Origin: Catenulispora pinisilvae
GTDB lineage: Bacteria; Actinomycetota; Actinomycetes; Streptomycetales; Catenulisporaceae
Assembly (NCBI RefSeq): GCF_015356865.1
Contig: NZ_JAAFZA010000056.1
Coordinates: forward strand, 1-51,084
DNA: 51,084 nt
Reading direction: 5' to 3'
Below the pieces are notes generated by a model, which saw nothing but the letters and a program-made list of their open reading frames with translations, had not been told where the DNA came from and did not search any database. The position numbers were made by a program, and so were the translations under genes. This document shows, in pieces, positions 8,814 through 16,821 of this stretch. The first letter of the stretch is position 1. The number at the start of each line of letters is the position of its first letter.

Positions 8814-10487
8814 TTGTCCCGCACCGTCACCCGGCTCGCCGTCGCCGGCGGCCTCACCGCCCTGCTCGGCGGCGTGCTGGCCGTCGCCCCGTCCCAGGCC
8901 GCCTCGCACGGCAAGCCGCACGCTCCGGCGCAGCACGTACTGCTCATCTCAGTGGACGGCCTGCACCAGTCCGACCTGGCGTGGTACGTGAAGCAGCACC
9001 CGGATTCGGCCCTGGCCAAGCTGGTCAAGGGCGGCGTCGACTACTCCGCCGCGTCCACCCCGGTCCCGTCGGACTCCTTCCCCGGCATGACCGCGCAGCT
9101 GACCGGCGGCGACCCGGGCACCACCGGGGTCTACTACGACGACACCTACAACCACGGCCTGCTCCCGGCCGGCACCACCAAGTGCGACGGCAGCGTGCCG
9201 CTGGGCGCCGAGGTCGACTACACCGAAGACCTGGACTGGAACAAGAACTCGATCGACGCAGGCCTTGGCCTGACCGGGCTGCCGGGCTCGATCCTGAACC
9301 TGACCGGCAACGCCAAGAGCCTGATCAACCCGGCGAAGCTGCCGGTCGATCCGAAGACCTGCAAGCCGGTCTACCCGAACAACTACCTGCAGGTGAACAC
9401 GGTCTTCAACGTGGTCCACAACGCCGGTCTGGGTACCGCGTGGTCGGACAAGCACGCCGCCTACCAGCTGTTGTCCGGTCCGTCCGGCACCGGCATCCAG
9501 GACATGTTCTCGCCGGAAATCAACAGCCAGGACCCGGCGCTGGCGCCCGGCCAGGACTGGACCACGGACAACGCCGCGACCCGGCAGTACGACGACTACA
9601 AGGTCCAGGGCGTCCTGAACGAGATCGACGGCTTCGACCACAGCGGCAAGTCCAAGGTCGGCACCCCGGCCGTCTTCGGCCTGAACTTCCAGGCGGTCTC
9701 CACCGCGCAGAAGCTGCCGACCTCCGACGGCATGGCCGGCGGCTACCTCGCCGACGGCCAGACCCCCGGTCCGCTGCTGTCCAGCACGATGGACTTCGTC
9801 AACAACGAAGTCGGCCGGTTCGTGGCCGAGATCAAGAAGACCGGCCAGGCGAACGACACCACGATCATCTTGTCGGCCAAGCACGGCCAGTCGCCGAAGA
9901 ACCCGGCCGCGCTGACCCGCATCCCCGACGGACCGCTGCTCGACGGCCTGAACGCGGCCTGGAAGAAGGCCCACCCCGGGGCCGGGAACCTGGTCGCGCT
10001 GTCCACCGACGACGACGCCATGCTGCTGTGGCTCAACGACCGCAGCCAGGCCGCCGCCGACTTCGCGAAGAAGTACCTGCTGGCCCAGAGCGGTACCGGC
10101 AACGACATCAAGGGAAACCCGAAGGCGTTCACGCACGGTGGGCTGACCACCGTCTACGCCGGCGCCGAGGCGCGCCAGTACTTCCACGTGCAGCCCGGCG
10201 ACAACCGGGTGCCGGACATCTTCGGCATCGCGCAGCACGGCGTGGTGTTCACCGGCGGCCAGGCCAAGATCGCCGAGCACGGCGGCGCGGCCGAGGACGA
10301 CCGCGACGTGCCGATCGTGGTCTCCGGCGCCGGGGTCGGCGCCCGGGGCGTGAACGGCCGGCAGGTCGAGACGACCCAGATCGCCCCGACCATCCTGCGC
10401 CTGCTGGGCCTGGACCCGCAGCAGTTGCAGGCGGTGCGGATAGAGCACACCAAGGTGCTGCCGGACCTCGGGCGCGAGTGCGACTGA
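8814..10487 (+). CDS. Secreted type I phosphodiesterase / alkaline-phosphatase-superfamily protein
   Basis: 557 residues if translation begins at TTG 8814, which has AGGGGG eight bases upstream and places a Sec signal peptide (SRTVTRLAVAGG... cleaving near PSQAA) at the N-terminus; an upstream ATG at 8685 would bury that signal. The fold is that of nucleotide pyrophosphatase/phosphodiesterases. The first metal-binding Asp is in LISVDGLHQSD (Asp48), and the Ser nucleophile is probably Ser88 in VPSDSFPG. Later metal-site blocks are SAKHGQSP, HGVVF and AEHGGAAEDDRDVPIVV. It would hydrolyse phosphodiesters or phosphoesters outside the cell; the substrate is unknown. The stop is followed by a strong terminator, so the gene is monocistronic. 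The nucleophile assignment is by analogy with NPP enzymes. Confidence 0.85.
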   Translation: MSRTVTRLAVAGGLTALLGGVLAVAPSQAASHGKPHAPAQHVLLISVDGLHQSDLAWYVKQHPDSALAKLVKGGVDYSAASTPVPSDSFPGMTAQLTGGDPGTTGVYYDDTYNHGLLPAGTTKCDGSVPLGAEVDYTEDLDWNKNSIDAGLGLTGLPGSILNLTGNAKSLINPAKLPVDPKTCKPVYPNNYLQVNTVFNVVHNAGLGTAWSDKHAAYQLLSGPSGTGIQDMFSPEINSQDPALAPGQDWTTDNAATRQYDDYKVQGVLNEIDGFDHSGKSKVGTPAVFGLNFQAVSTAQKLPTSDGMAGGYLADGQTPGPLLSSTMDFVNNEVGRFVAEIKKTGQANDTTIILSAKHGQSPKNPAALTRIPDGPLLDGLNAAWKKAHPGAGNLVALSTDDDAMLLWLNDRSQAAADFAKKYLLAQSGTGNDIKGNPKAFTHGGLTTVYAGAEARQYFHVQPGDNRVPDIFGIAQHGVVFTGGQAKIAEHGGAAEDDRDVPIVVSGAGVGARGVNGRQVETTQIAPTILRLLGLDPQQLQAVRIEHTKVLPDLGRECD

Positions 10488-10507
10488 CCCGGATCGTCGG
10501 AAATCGG

Positions 10508-10557
10508 TAAGGCTTGTGGGGCCGGTGCGATACGCACCGGCCCCACTGCTTGCCTTA
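10508..10557 (+). terminator. Strong stem-loop terminator
   Basis: A perfect 14-bp stem (GTGGGGCCGGTGCG at 10516-10529 with CGCACCGGCCCCAC at 10533-10546) closes a three-base loop. An outer TAAGGC/GCCTTA stem (10508-10513 with 10552-10557) extends it. It lies 20 bases after the phosphodiesterase stop and just before the next gene. There is no long T-run, as is usual for actinobacterial terminators. Confidence 0.8.
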
Positions 10558-10567
10558 ACCTCGAACC

Positions 10568-11857
10568 GTGCTGACCCTCCACGCCGCCCCGCTCGTCCTG
10601 CCCATGACCGCCGCCCCGATCGCCGACGGCGCGATCGTCGTCGACGACGACCGCGTCCTCGCCGTCGGAACCCGTGCCGAACTCCTCGCCGCGCATCCGG
10701 AGGCGCGCGTTCGGGACTGGCCGGGCATCCTCACCCCGGGTCTGGTCAACAGCCACGCCCACACGCAGTACTACGACTTCGCGGACCTGGCGACCTCCGG
10801 TCTGCCGTTCCCCGAGTGGCTGCACCAGATGGTCGAGCGCCGGGCGACGTTCACCGACGCGATGTGGCAGGAGTCCACGCGGCGCGGGCTGCACGCGTAT
10901 CTGAAGACCGGGACCACGGCCGTGGCGGACATCGTGACCGAGCCGGTGGTGCTCTCGGCGATCGCGCGCAGCGGGATCCGGGGCGTGGCCTACATCGAGG
11001 CGGTGTTCGCCGACGACGCCGCGTGGGCGGCCGGCCGGCGCGCCGACTTCGTGGCGGCGGTCGACGGGTCCGGCGGTCCGACCCGCGGGGTCTCGCCGCA
11101 CACGCCGTTCACCATCAGCACCGGCGTGTACGAGGACTGCGTCACCGTCGCGCACGAGCGCGGCAAGCGCCTGCACCCGCACATCGCCGAGACCACGCAG
11201 GAATCCGAGTACGTCCTGACCGGCACCGGCCCGTTCGCCGACAACGCCAAGCAGTTCGGCCTGGACTTCTCCGACATCCTCGACCGCGGCACCGCGATGA
11301 CGCCGGTCGAATGGGCCGACGCCCGCGGCGCGCTCGGCCCCGACTGCCACATCGCGCACGGCGTCCACGCCAACGAGTCCGACCGCGCGCTGCTGCGCGA
11401 GCGGGGGACCGCGGTGGCGTTGTGCGTGCGCTCGAACCGGATCCTGGAGTCCGGGGAACCGCCGGTGGCCGCCTATCTCGCCGAGGGTTCACCGGTCGGC
11501 ATCGGCACCGACTCGGCCGCTTCCTCGCCGTCGCTGGACCTGCTGGAGGAAGCGCGGGCGCTGCGTGCGGTGGCCCGCGCGCAGGGGTACGCGGCCGACG
11601 ATCTGGACCGGCGCATCGTGGAGGCGGCGACCCTCGGCGGGGCGGCCGCGCTCGGGCTGAGTGCGGGGCCGGACCGGGTCGGGCGGCTGGAACCCGGGGT
11701 TCGTGCGGACTTCGCCGTGTTCTCGGTGCCGGACGGCACGGACGGCACAGACGGTGACAGCAATCCCTCCAACAGCGATCCCTACAAGCGGCTCATCGAC
11801 CACGGCACCTGCGTGGCCACCGTGCTCGGCGGCACGATCGTGCACCGCTCGGTCTGA
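10568..11857 (+). CDS. Amidohydrolase / deaminase, candidate aminodeoxyfutalosine deaminase
   Basis: 429 residues from GTG 10568. It belongs to the TRZ/ATZ-type metal-dependent amidohydrolases (COG0402). Seen directly: the HxH metal site NSHAHTQYY (His63, His65), HIAETTQESEY with the third His and catalytic Glu region, HIAHGVHAN with the fourth His, and the metal Asp in VGIGTDSAASSPSLDLLEE. Such enzymes deaminate or hydrolyse aminated heterocycles. The next genes are menG and a geranylgeranyl-reductase-type flavoprotein, both menaquinone related. Some actinobacteria make menaquinone by the futalosine route and use a COG0402-type deaminase to convert aminodeoxyfutalosine to futalosine, so that role is plausible here. 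It remains an inference from neighbourhood; 8-oxoguanine or other deaminase activity is the alternative. A repeated GTDGTDG-like run lies near the C-terminus (DGTDGTDGDSNPSNSD). Confidence 0.8.
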   Translation: MLTLHAAPLVLPMTAAPIADGAIVVDDDRVLAVGTRAELLAAHPEARVRDWPGILTPGLVNSHAHTQYYDFADLATSGLPFPEWLHQMVERRATFTDAMWQESTRRGLHAYLKTGTTAVADIVTEPVVLSAIARSGIRGVAYIEAVFADDAAWAAGRRADFVAAVDGSGGPTRGVSPHTPFTISTGVYEDCVTVAHERGKRLHPHIAETTQESEYVLTGTGPFADNAKQFGLDFSDILDRGTAMTPVEWADARGALGPDCHIAHGVHANESDRALLRERGTAVALCVRSNRILESGEPPVAAYLAEGSPVGIGTDSAASSPSLDLLEEARALRAVARAQGYAADDLDRRIVEAATLGGAAALGLSAGPDRVGRLEPGVRADFAVFSVPDGTDGTDGDSNPSNSDPYKRLIDHGTCVATVLGGTIVHRSV

Positions 11858-11899
11858 GGCGGTACCGGCGCCGGCCGTCCCGGGTGAGAGAATCGCCCC

Positions 11900-12595
11900 G
11901 TGAGCCGAGCATCCCTGGACAAACAGCCGCACGAGGTCGCCGCCATGTTCGACGGCGTGGCCGAGCGCTACGACCTGACCAACGACGTGCTGGCGCTCGG
12001 CCAGACCCGGCTGTGGCGGCGTGCGGTGCGCCAGGCGGTGGATGCCGGGCCCGGACAGCGGGTGCTGGACCTCGCGGCCGGCACGGGCACCAGCACCCAG
12101 CCGTTCCACGCGGCCGGGGCGGAGACCGTCTCCTGCGACTTCTCGCTCGGCATGCTCCAGGTCGGCAAGCGCCGGCTGCCGCACCTGACGTTCGCCGCCG
12201 GCGACGCGACCCGGCTGCCGTTCCGGGACGGCGTCTTCGACGCGGTGACCATCTCCTTCGGGCTGCGCAACGTCCAGGACACCGACGTCGCGCTGCGCGA
12301 ACTGCTGCGGGTCACCAAGCCCGGCGGCCGGCTGGTGGTCTGCGAGTTCTCGCACCCCACGCTCGCGCCGTTGCGCACCGTCTACATCGAGTACCTGATG
12401 AAGGCGCTGCCCGCGGTGGCCACGAAGGTGAGTTCGAACCCGGACGCCTACGTCTATCTGGCCGAGTCCATCCGGGCCTGGCCGGACCAGCGCGAGCTGG
12501 CCGCGGTCATCGGCGAGGCGGGTTGGAAGCGAGTCGCGCACCGTAACCTGACTGGCGGAATCGTCGCATTGCACCGCGCATTTAAGGAAGACTGA
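11900..12595 (+). CDS. menG: Demethylmenaquinone methyltransferase
   Basis: 231 residues from GTG 11900, the normal length for UbiE/MenG. It transfers a methyl group from S-adenosylmethionine to demethylmenaquinone, the last ring step of menaquinone synthesis, at the inner face of the membrane. Motifs visible: N-terminal [16 protein letters not shown]-binding motif [12 protein letters not shown] (residues 55-65), acidic motif CDFSLGML, and the UbiE signature region [10 protein letters not shown] followed by [19 protein letters not shown]. All motifs are intact. It lies 42 bases after the amidohydrolase and four bases before the lipoprotein gene, so it may share a transcript with both. No second menaquinone ring enzyme is present in the window. 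Confidence 0.93.
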   Translation: MSRASLDKQPHEVAAMFDGVAERYDLTNDVLALGQTRLWRRAVRQAVDAGPGQRVLDLAAGTGTSTQPFHAAGAETVSCDFSLGMLQVGKRRLPHLTFAAGDATRLPFRDGVFDAVTISFGLRNVQDTDVALRELLRVTKPGGRLVVCEFSHPTLAPLRTVYIEYLMKALPAVATKVSSNPDAYVYLAESIRAWPDQRELAAVIGEAGWKRVAHRNLTGGIVALHRAFKED

Positions 12596-12599
12596 GTCT

Positions 12600-14228
12600 G
12601 TGAAGGCTCGAATAGGCCGGGCGACGGCGCTCGTCACCGCGGCGGTGCTGTTGCTGGCATCGGCGGCGGCGTGCTCGGGGGGCGGCTCGAAGCATTCGGG
12701 TCCGGACAACGGCGGTGCGCCGGGTACCACTCAAGGCAGCTCTCCAGGGGCCAGTCCCGGCGGTCCTACTGGGGCTCCCGCTGGGGCTCTCAACGTCGCG
12801 ACGGAGAACGCCCAGCCCGGCACGCCCGGGTGGAACAAGGGCATAGATTCCGGCGACGACCACGGGATCGAGGGCTACGCCGACCAGATAGCCGTGACCT
12901 CCGGGCAGAGTTTCAAGCTCTATGTGAACACCGCCGCGCCGAAGTTCACGGCCACCGCCTACCGGATCGGCTACTACGGCGGGACACAGGCCCGGCAGGT
13001 GTGGAAGTCCGATCCGACACCGGGGAAGGCGCAGCCGAAGTTCACGGTGGAGTCGCAGGTGAACACGGTGAGCACGAAGTGGCAGCCGTCCCTGACGGTC
13101 GCCACGAACGACTGGCCGGAGGGCTCCTACCTGATCCGGCTGGACGCGGTCGGGGGCAAGGTGAAGGGTGCGCGGTTCGTGCCGATCACCGTCAAGTCCA
13201 CCTCCACGGCCGGCAAGGTGGTGCTGATAAACGGGGTCACCACCTGGCAGGCCTACAACTCCTACGGCGGCTACGACCTCTACAGCGGCGGGCCGAAGAA
13301 CGACTACGCGAACCGCGCGCGCATCGTGTCCTTCGACCGGCCCTACGACTCCACCGGCGCGGACCGGTTCCAGACCTACGAACAGTCCTCGATCGTGTTC
13401 GCCGAGAAGCTGGCCGCGTCCCACAACCTGCAACTCGCCTACGCCACCGACCTCGATCTGCACGAGGACCCCGGTCTGTTCCAGGGCGCGCGGGCGATCA
13501 TCTCGCTCGGCCACGACGAGTACTACTCGACGCAGATGCGCCAGACCCTGACCCAGGCGCGCGACGCCGGGACGAACATCGCCTTCCTCGGCGCGAACGC
13601 CATCTTCCGGCACATCCGCTTCCAGGACTCACCGCTGGGCAAGGACCGCATCCAGGTGGACTACAAGGACGCGGCCGAGGACCCGATGCACGTGACCAAT
13701 CCGGCCGAGTCCACCCAGGACTGGCGCAACCCGCCGGATCCCCGGCCGGAGAACGTGCTGACCGGCGTCTTCTACGAGTGCAACCCGGCGAACGCGAACA
13801 TGGTGGTCTACGACCCGACCTCGTGGCTGCTGGCCGGGACCGGGGCGAAGGCCGGGCAGTCGTACAAGGGCCTGATCGGCATCGAGTACGACCGGGTGGT
13901 GTCCGACTCGACGACCCCGCACCCGATCGAGGCGCTGACGCATTCGCCGATCACCTGTATGGGCAAGTCCTCCTACTCCGACTCGGCGTACTACACGGTG
14001 CCCTCCGGCGCGGGCGTCTTCGCGACCGGCACCATGCGCTGGAACTGCGCGCTGGTCAGCGGCGGCTGCACCGACAAGATGGACGCCGCCGCGCACACCT
14101 TCGCCCAGCAGGTGACCCAGAACATGCTGCTCGCCTTCGCCGCCGGCCCGGCCGGTCAGGCGCATCCCGCGGTGGACAACACGGCGCGGCTCAAGCCGGC
14201 GCCGAGCCGGGGCGGGTTGGCGCCGTAG
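12600..14228 (+). CDS. Lipoprotein with N,N-dimethylformamidase large-subunit-like domain
   Basis: 542 residues from GTG 12600, four bases after the menG stop. The N-terminus is a lipoprotein signal with lipobox SAAAC (Cys25), followed by a Gly/Ser/Pro linker to about residue 65. The domain resembles the C-terminal domain of dimethylformamidase large subunits: the RIGYYGGTQARQVWKSD strand, VLINGVTTWQAYNSYGGYD, SLGHDEYYSTQMRQTL and NIAFLGANAIFRHIRF are characteristic. Hydrolase activity in these surface homologues has not, as far as I know, been shown. Similar lipoproteins sit beside menG/geranylgeranyl-reductase genes in Streptomyces as I remember, suggesting conserved linkage, but a link with menaquinone is unproven. 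Two cysteines in the mature part (YECNPANA and ITCMGKS, with CALVSGGC later) could form disulfides. Confidence 0.8.
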   Translation: MKARIGRATALVTAAVLLLASAAACSGGGSKHSGPDNGGAPGTTQGSSPGASPGGPTGAPAGALNVATENAQPGTPGWNKGIDSGDDHGIEGYADQIAVTSGQSFKLYVNTAAPKFTATAYRIGYYGGTQARQVWKSDPTPGKAQPKFTVESQVNTVSTKWQPSLTVATNDWPEGSYLIRLDAVGGKVKGARFVPITVKSTSTAGKVVLINGVTTWQAYNSYGGYDLYSGGPKNDYANRARIVSFDRPYDSTGADRFQTYEQSSIVFAEKLAASHNLQLAYATDLDLHEDPGLFQGARAIISLGHDEYYSTQMRQTLTQARDAGTNIAFLGANAIFRHIRFQDSPLGKDRIQVDYKDAAEDPMHVTNPAESTQDWRNPPDPRPENVLTGVFYECNPANANMVVYDPTSWLLAGTGAKAGQSYKGLIGIEYDRVVSDSTTPHPIEALTHSPITCMGKSSYSDSAYYTVPSGAGVFATGTMRWNCALVSGGCTDKMDAAAHTFAQQVTQNMLLAFAAGPAGQAHPAVDNTARLKPAPSRGGLAP

Positions 14229-14278
14229 CGGTACGGCCGAGCGGTACAGCCGTAGCGGTACCGCTGTGGGGGTACCGC
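14222..14278 (+). repeat. 13-base direct repeat and stem-loop at the end of the lipoprotein gene
   Basis: GCCGTAGCGGTAC occurs at 14222-14234 (overlapping the TAG stop at 14226-14228) and again at 14249-14261, 27 bases apart. The second copy forms a hairpin: GCGGTACC (14255-14262) pairs with GGTACCGC (14271-14278) around an eight-base loop. It probably acts as a terminator before the flavoprotein gene. Confidence 0.5.
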
Positions 14279-14382
14279 CGGAGCGGGCGGTTCGGCCGGG
14301 GTCGTGACCCGGGCGCGCGCCGTCGCGCCGTCCGCCCGGCCTGATCGCAGCTCCTGCGCCGCCTGCGCCTACAATCGGGCGG

Positions 14383-15693
14383 GTGACCGCGCAAACCTCT
14401 TCCTCCGCTCCGAGCGAGGCCGTGCCCTCGGAGAACGTCGCCGACGTCATCGTCGTCGGCGCCGGGCCCTCGGGCTCGGCGACGGCCCACCACCTGGCCT
14501 CCGCCGGCCTGGACGTCCTGCTGCTGGAGAAGTCCCAGTTCCCGCGCGAGAAGGTGTGTGGCGACGGCCTGACCCCGCGTGCGGTGAAGTCGCTCGTGCG
14601 GATGGGTGTCGACACCTCCGAGGAAGCCGGGTGGCTGCACAACAAGGGGCTGCGGATCATCGGCGGCGGCATGCGGCTGGAGATGCCGTGGCCGGAGCTG
14701 GCCGCGTACCCCAACTACGGGCTGGTGCGGCCGCGCGCCGACTTCGACCAGGTCCTGGCCCGGCAGGCGCAGAAGACCGGCGCCCGGCTGCACGAGAACA
14801 CCAACGTCACCGGTCCGGTCGTGGACCCCCGCAGCAACCGGGTGATCGGGGTGACCGCGCGCATCACCGACGCCGACGGCGCCAAGCGGGACACCGAGTT
14901 CCGCGCCCCGCTGGTGGTGGCCGCCGACGGCAACTCCACCCGGCTCTCGATCGCGCTGGGGCTGCACAAGCGTGACGACCGCCCGATGGGCGTCGCTTAC
15001 CGCACTTACTACAAGTCGCCGCGCACCAACGACGACTACCTGGAGTCCTGGCTGGAACTGTGGGACGGCCAGCGGCTGCTCCCCGGCTACGGCTGGGTCT
15101 TCGGTATGGGCGACGGCACTTCCAACGTGGGCCTGGGCATCCTGAACACCACCAAGTCGTTCCGCAACGTGAAGTACCCGGACCTGCTGCGCGCCTGGCT
15201 GAAGAACACCCCGGAAGAGTGGGGCTTCAACGACGGGAACCGCACCGAGCCGATCCGCGGCGCCGCGCTGCCGATGGGCTTCAACCGGCAGCCGCACTAC
15301 ACCCGCGGCGTGCTGCTCGTCGGCGACGCCGGCGGCATGGTCAACCCGTTCAACGGCGAGGGCATCGCCTACGCCATGGAGTCCGGCGAACTGGCCGCGG
15401 ACGTCATCGCGCAGGCGCTGATCCGTCCGGCCGGCCCGGAGCGGGAACTCGCGCTGTCGGCGTACCCGCGCGCGCTGAAGGAGACCTACGGCGGCTACTA
15501 CACGATGGGCCGGCTGTTCGTCTCCCTGATCGGCAACCCGAAGGTGATGCGGCTGGCCACCCAGCGCGGCCTGTCGCACCCGATGCTGATGCGCTTCACG
15601 CTGAAGATGCTCGCCAACCTCACCGACCCCAAGGGCGGCGACGCGATGGACCGGGTCATCAACGCGATGGCGAAGATCGCGCCGGACGCGTGA
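14383..15693 (+). CDS. Geranylgeranyl reductase family FAD oxidoreductase (MenJ-like candidate)
   Basis: 436 residues from GTG 14383. It is an FAD-dependent oxidoreductase of the geranylgeranyl reductase/p-hydroxybenzoate hydroxylase type. Motifs: dinucleotide-binding VIVVGAGPSGSATAHHLA at residues 22-39, the GGR-type loop FPREKVCGDGLTPRAVKSL, and the second FAD motif LLVGDAGGMVNPFNGEGIAY near residue 313, with the PFNGEGI signature of GGR proteins. In mycobacteria the relative MenJ saturates one isoprene unit of the menaquinone tail, and its gene lies close to menG; the same linkage occurs here. A membrane-surface role in tail reduction is therefore likely. In other actinobacteria related proteins reduce other polyprenyl chains, so the substrate is not certain. 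It is separated from folD by a riboswitch and is not in its operon. Confidence 0.85.
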   Translation: MTAQTSSSAPSEAVPSENVADVIVVGAGPSGSATAHHLASAGLDVLLLEKSQFPREKVCGDGLTPRAVKSLVRMGVDTSEEAGWLHNKGLRIIGGGMRLEMPWPELAAYPNYGLVRPRADFDQVLARQAQKTGARLHENTNVTGPVVDPRSNRVIGVTARITDADGAKRDTEFRAPLVVAADGNSTRLSIALGLHKRDDRPMGVAYRTYYKSPRTNDDYLESWLELWDGQRLLPGYGWVFGMGDGTSNVGLGILNTTKSFRNVKYPDLLRAWLKNTPEEWGFNDGNRTEPIRGAALPMGFNRQPHYTRGVLLVGDAGGMVNPFNGEGIAYAMESGELAADVIAQALIRPAGPERELALSAYPRALKETYGGYYTMGRLFVSLIGNPKVMRLATQRGLSHPMLMRFTLKMLANLTDPKGGDAMDRVINAMAKIAPDA

Positions 15694-15744
15694 GCTCGGC
15701 GCCGCGCAGGTTGCCGAATGCGCGGGTCGCTGAATTAGAGTGCA

Positions 15745-15848
15745 GTCAGGCCGTGACTGGCGCTGAGGTGGGACACCACCGGGGAGCGGCCTGACACCGT
15801 TGTCTTCTGCCGTGCGCCTGGGCGATTCCGTGACGATCGCCCAGGAGG
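15745..15848 (+). promoter_or_regulatory. ZTP (pfl) riboswitch controlling folD
   Basis: The aptamer has the pfl-motif features. P1 pairs GTCAGGCC (15745-15752) with GGCCTGAC (15788-15795). The conserved strand CCGTGACTGGCG follows P1, P2 is GGTGG/CCACC (15767-15771 with 15776-15780), then CGGGGAGCGG, a short linker, and the 3' domain GCCGTGCGCCTGGGC (15809-15823). Expression platform: CCTGGGCGAT (15817-15826) can instead pair with ATCGCCCAGG (15836-15845), a perfect 10-bp stem that covers half of the AGGAGG ribosome-binding site at 15843-15848. Ligand binding would keep the first strand in the aptamer and free the site. The ligand ZTP/ZMP signals shortage of 10-formyl-tetrahydrofolate, and the gene eight bases further on is folD, a known target of this class. 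Confidence 0.92.
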
Positions 15849-15855
15849 CGCGCTC

Positions 15856-16713
15856 ATGACCGAATCCCACAACGCCACACTTCTGGACGGCACCGCAGTG
15901 GCCGGGCGCATCGTCGAGAAGGTCACCGCCGACGCGGCCGCGCTCACCGCCGACGGCGTCACCCCGTGCCTGGCGACCGTGCTGGTCGGCGCGGACCCGG
16001 CCTCGGTCACCTACGTCCGCATGAAGCAGAACCGCAGTGCGAAGGCCGGCATCGGCTCCTGGCACGTGGAACTGCCCGCGAACATCACCACCGCGACCCT
16101 GGTCGCCGCCCTCACCGAACTGTCGCAGGACCCGGACGTGCACGGCATCCTGCTCCAGCACCCGGTGCCCGCGCACATCGACGAGCGCGCCGCCTTCGAG
16201 GCCATCGCCCCGGAGAAGGACGTGGACGGCGTCACGATGCACTCCTTCGCCGCCATGGCCTTCGGCGAACCGGGCTTCGTCTCCGCCACCCCCGGCGGCA
16301 TCCTGCGCCTGCTCGACGAATACGGGGTCGAACTCGCCGGCAAGCACGCCGTGGTGGTCGGTCGCAGCCCGATCCTCGGCAAGCCGGTCGGGATGATGCT
16401 CCTGGCCCGGGACGCGACGGTGACCTACTGCCACTCCCGCACCGCCGACCTGGCCTCCTACACCCGGCAGGCGGACATCCTGGTAGCGGCGGTGGGCCGG
16501 CCCGGGTTCATCACCGGCGACGACATCCTGCCCGGCGCGGTCGTCATCGACGCCGGCTACAACCCCGGCAACATCGGCGACGTCGACTTCGACAGCGCGG
16601 TGACCAAGGCGGGCTTGATCACCCCGGTGCCCGGCGGCGTCGGACCGATGACGATCGCGGTGTTGCTGGAGCAGACGGTCGCGGCGGCGGGCAGGCAGCA
16701 GGGGCGTCGCTAG
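15856..16713 (+). CDS. folD: Methylenetetrahydrofolate dehydrogenase / cyclohydrolase
   Basis: 285 residues from ATG 15856, seven bases after AGGAGG. FolD interconverts 5,10-methylene-, 5,10-methenyl- and 10-formyl-tetrahydrofolate in the cytosol and supplies formyl groups for purine and formyl-methionine synthesis. Signature regions are intact: TYVRMKQNRSAKAGI with the catalytic YxxxK (Tyr53, Lys57), QHPVPAHIDE, PEKDVDGVT, the NADP-binding GRSPILGKPVGMMLL followed by ATVTYCHSRT, and PVPGGVGPMTIAVLL near the C-terminus. Length is normal for the family. Control is by the ZTP riboswitch directly upstream. The gene seems monocistronic, with a 108-base gap before the phospholipase. Confidence 0.96.
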   Translation: MTESHNATLLDGTAVAGRIVEKVTADAAALTADGVTPCLATVLVGADPASVTYVRMKQNRSAKAGIGSWHVELPANITTATLVAALTELSQDPDVHGILLQHPVPAHIDERAAFEAIAPEKDVDGVTMHSFAAMAFGEPGFVSATPGGILRLLDEYGVELAGKHAVVVGRSPILGKPVGMMLLARDATVTYCHSRTADLASYTRQADILVAAVGRPGFITGDDILPGAVVIDAGYNPGNIGDVDFDSAVTKAGLITPVPGGVGPMTIAVLLEQTVAAAGRQQGRR

Positions 16714-16821
16714 ACGGCCAGTTGTCTATACACGTTCACCCAATGGGGCTTCCGGGTTGAAGGTCGTTCTGGCACGATCGCTACCCGCCGGTAACCTGCC
16801 ATCCGACTCCGGAGGTCCCTC

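Noticed and set aside
14191..16434. 747-codon minus-strand open frame
   Set aside because: It is antisense to the GGR flavoprotein, the riboswitch and folD, with no protein motifs.
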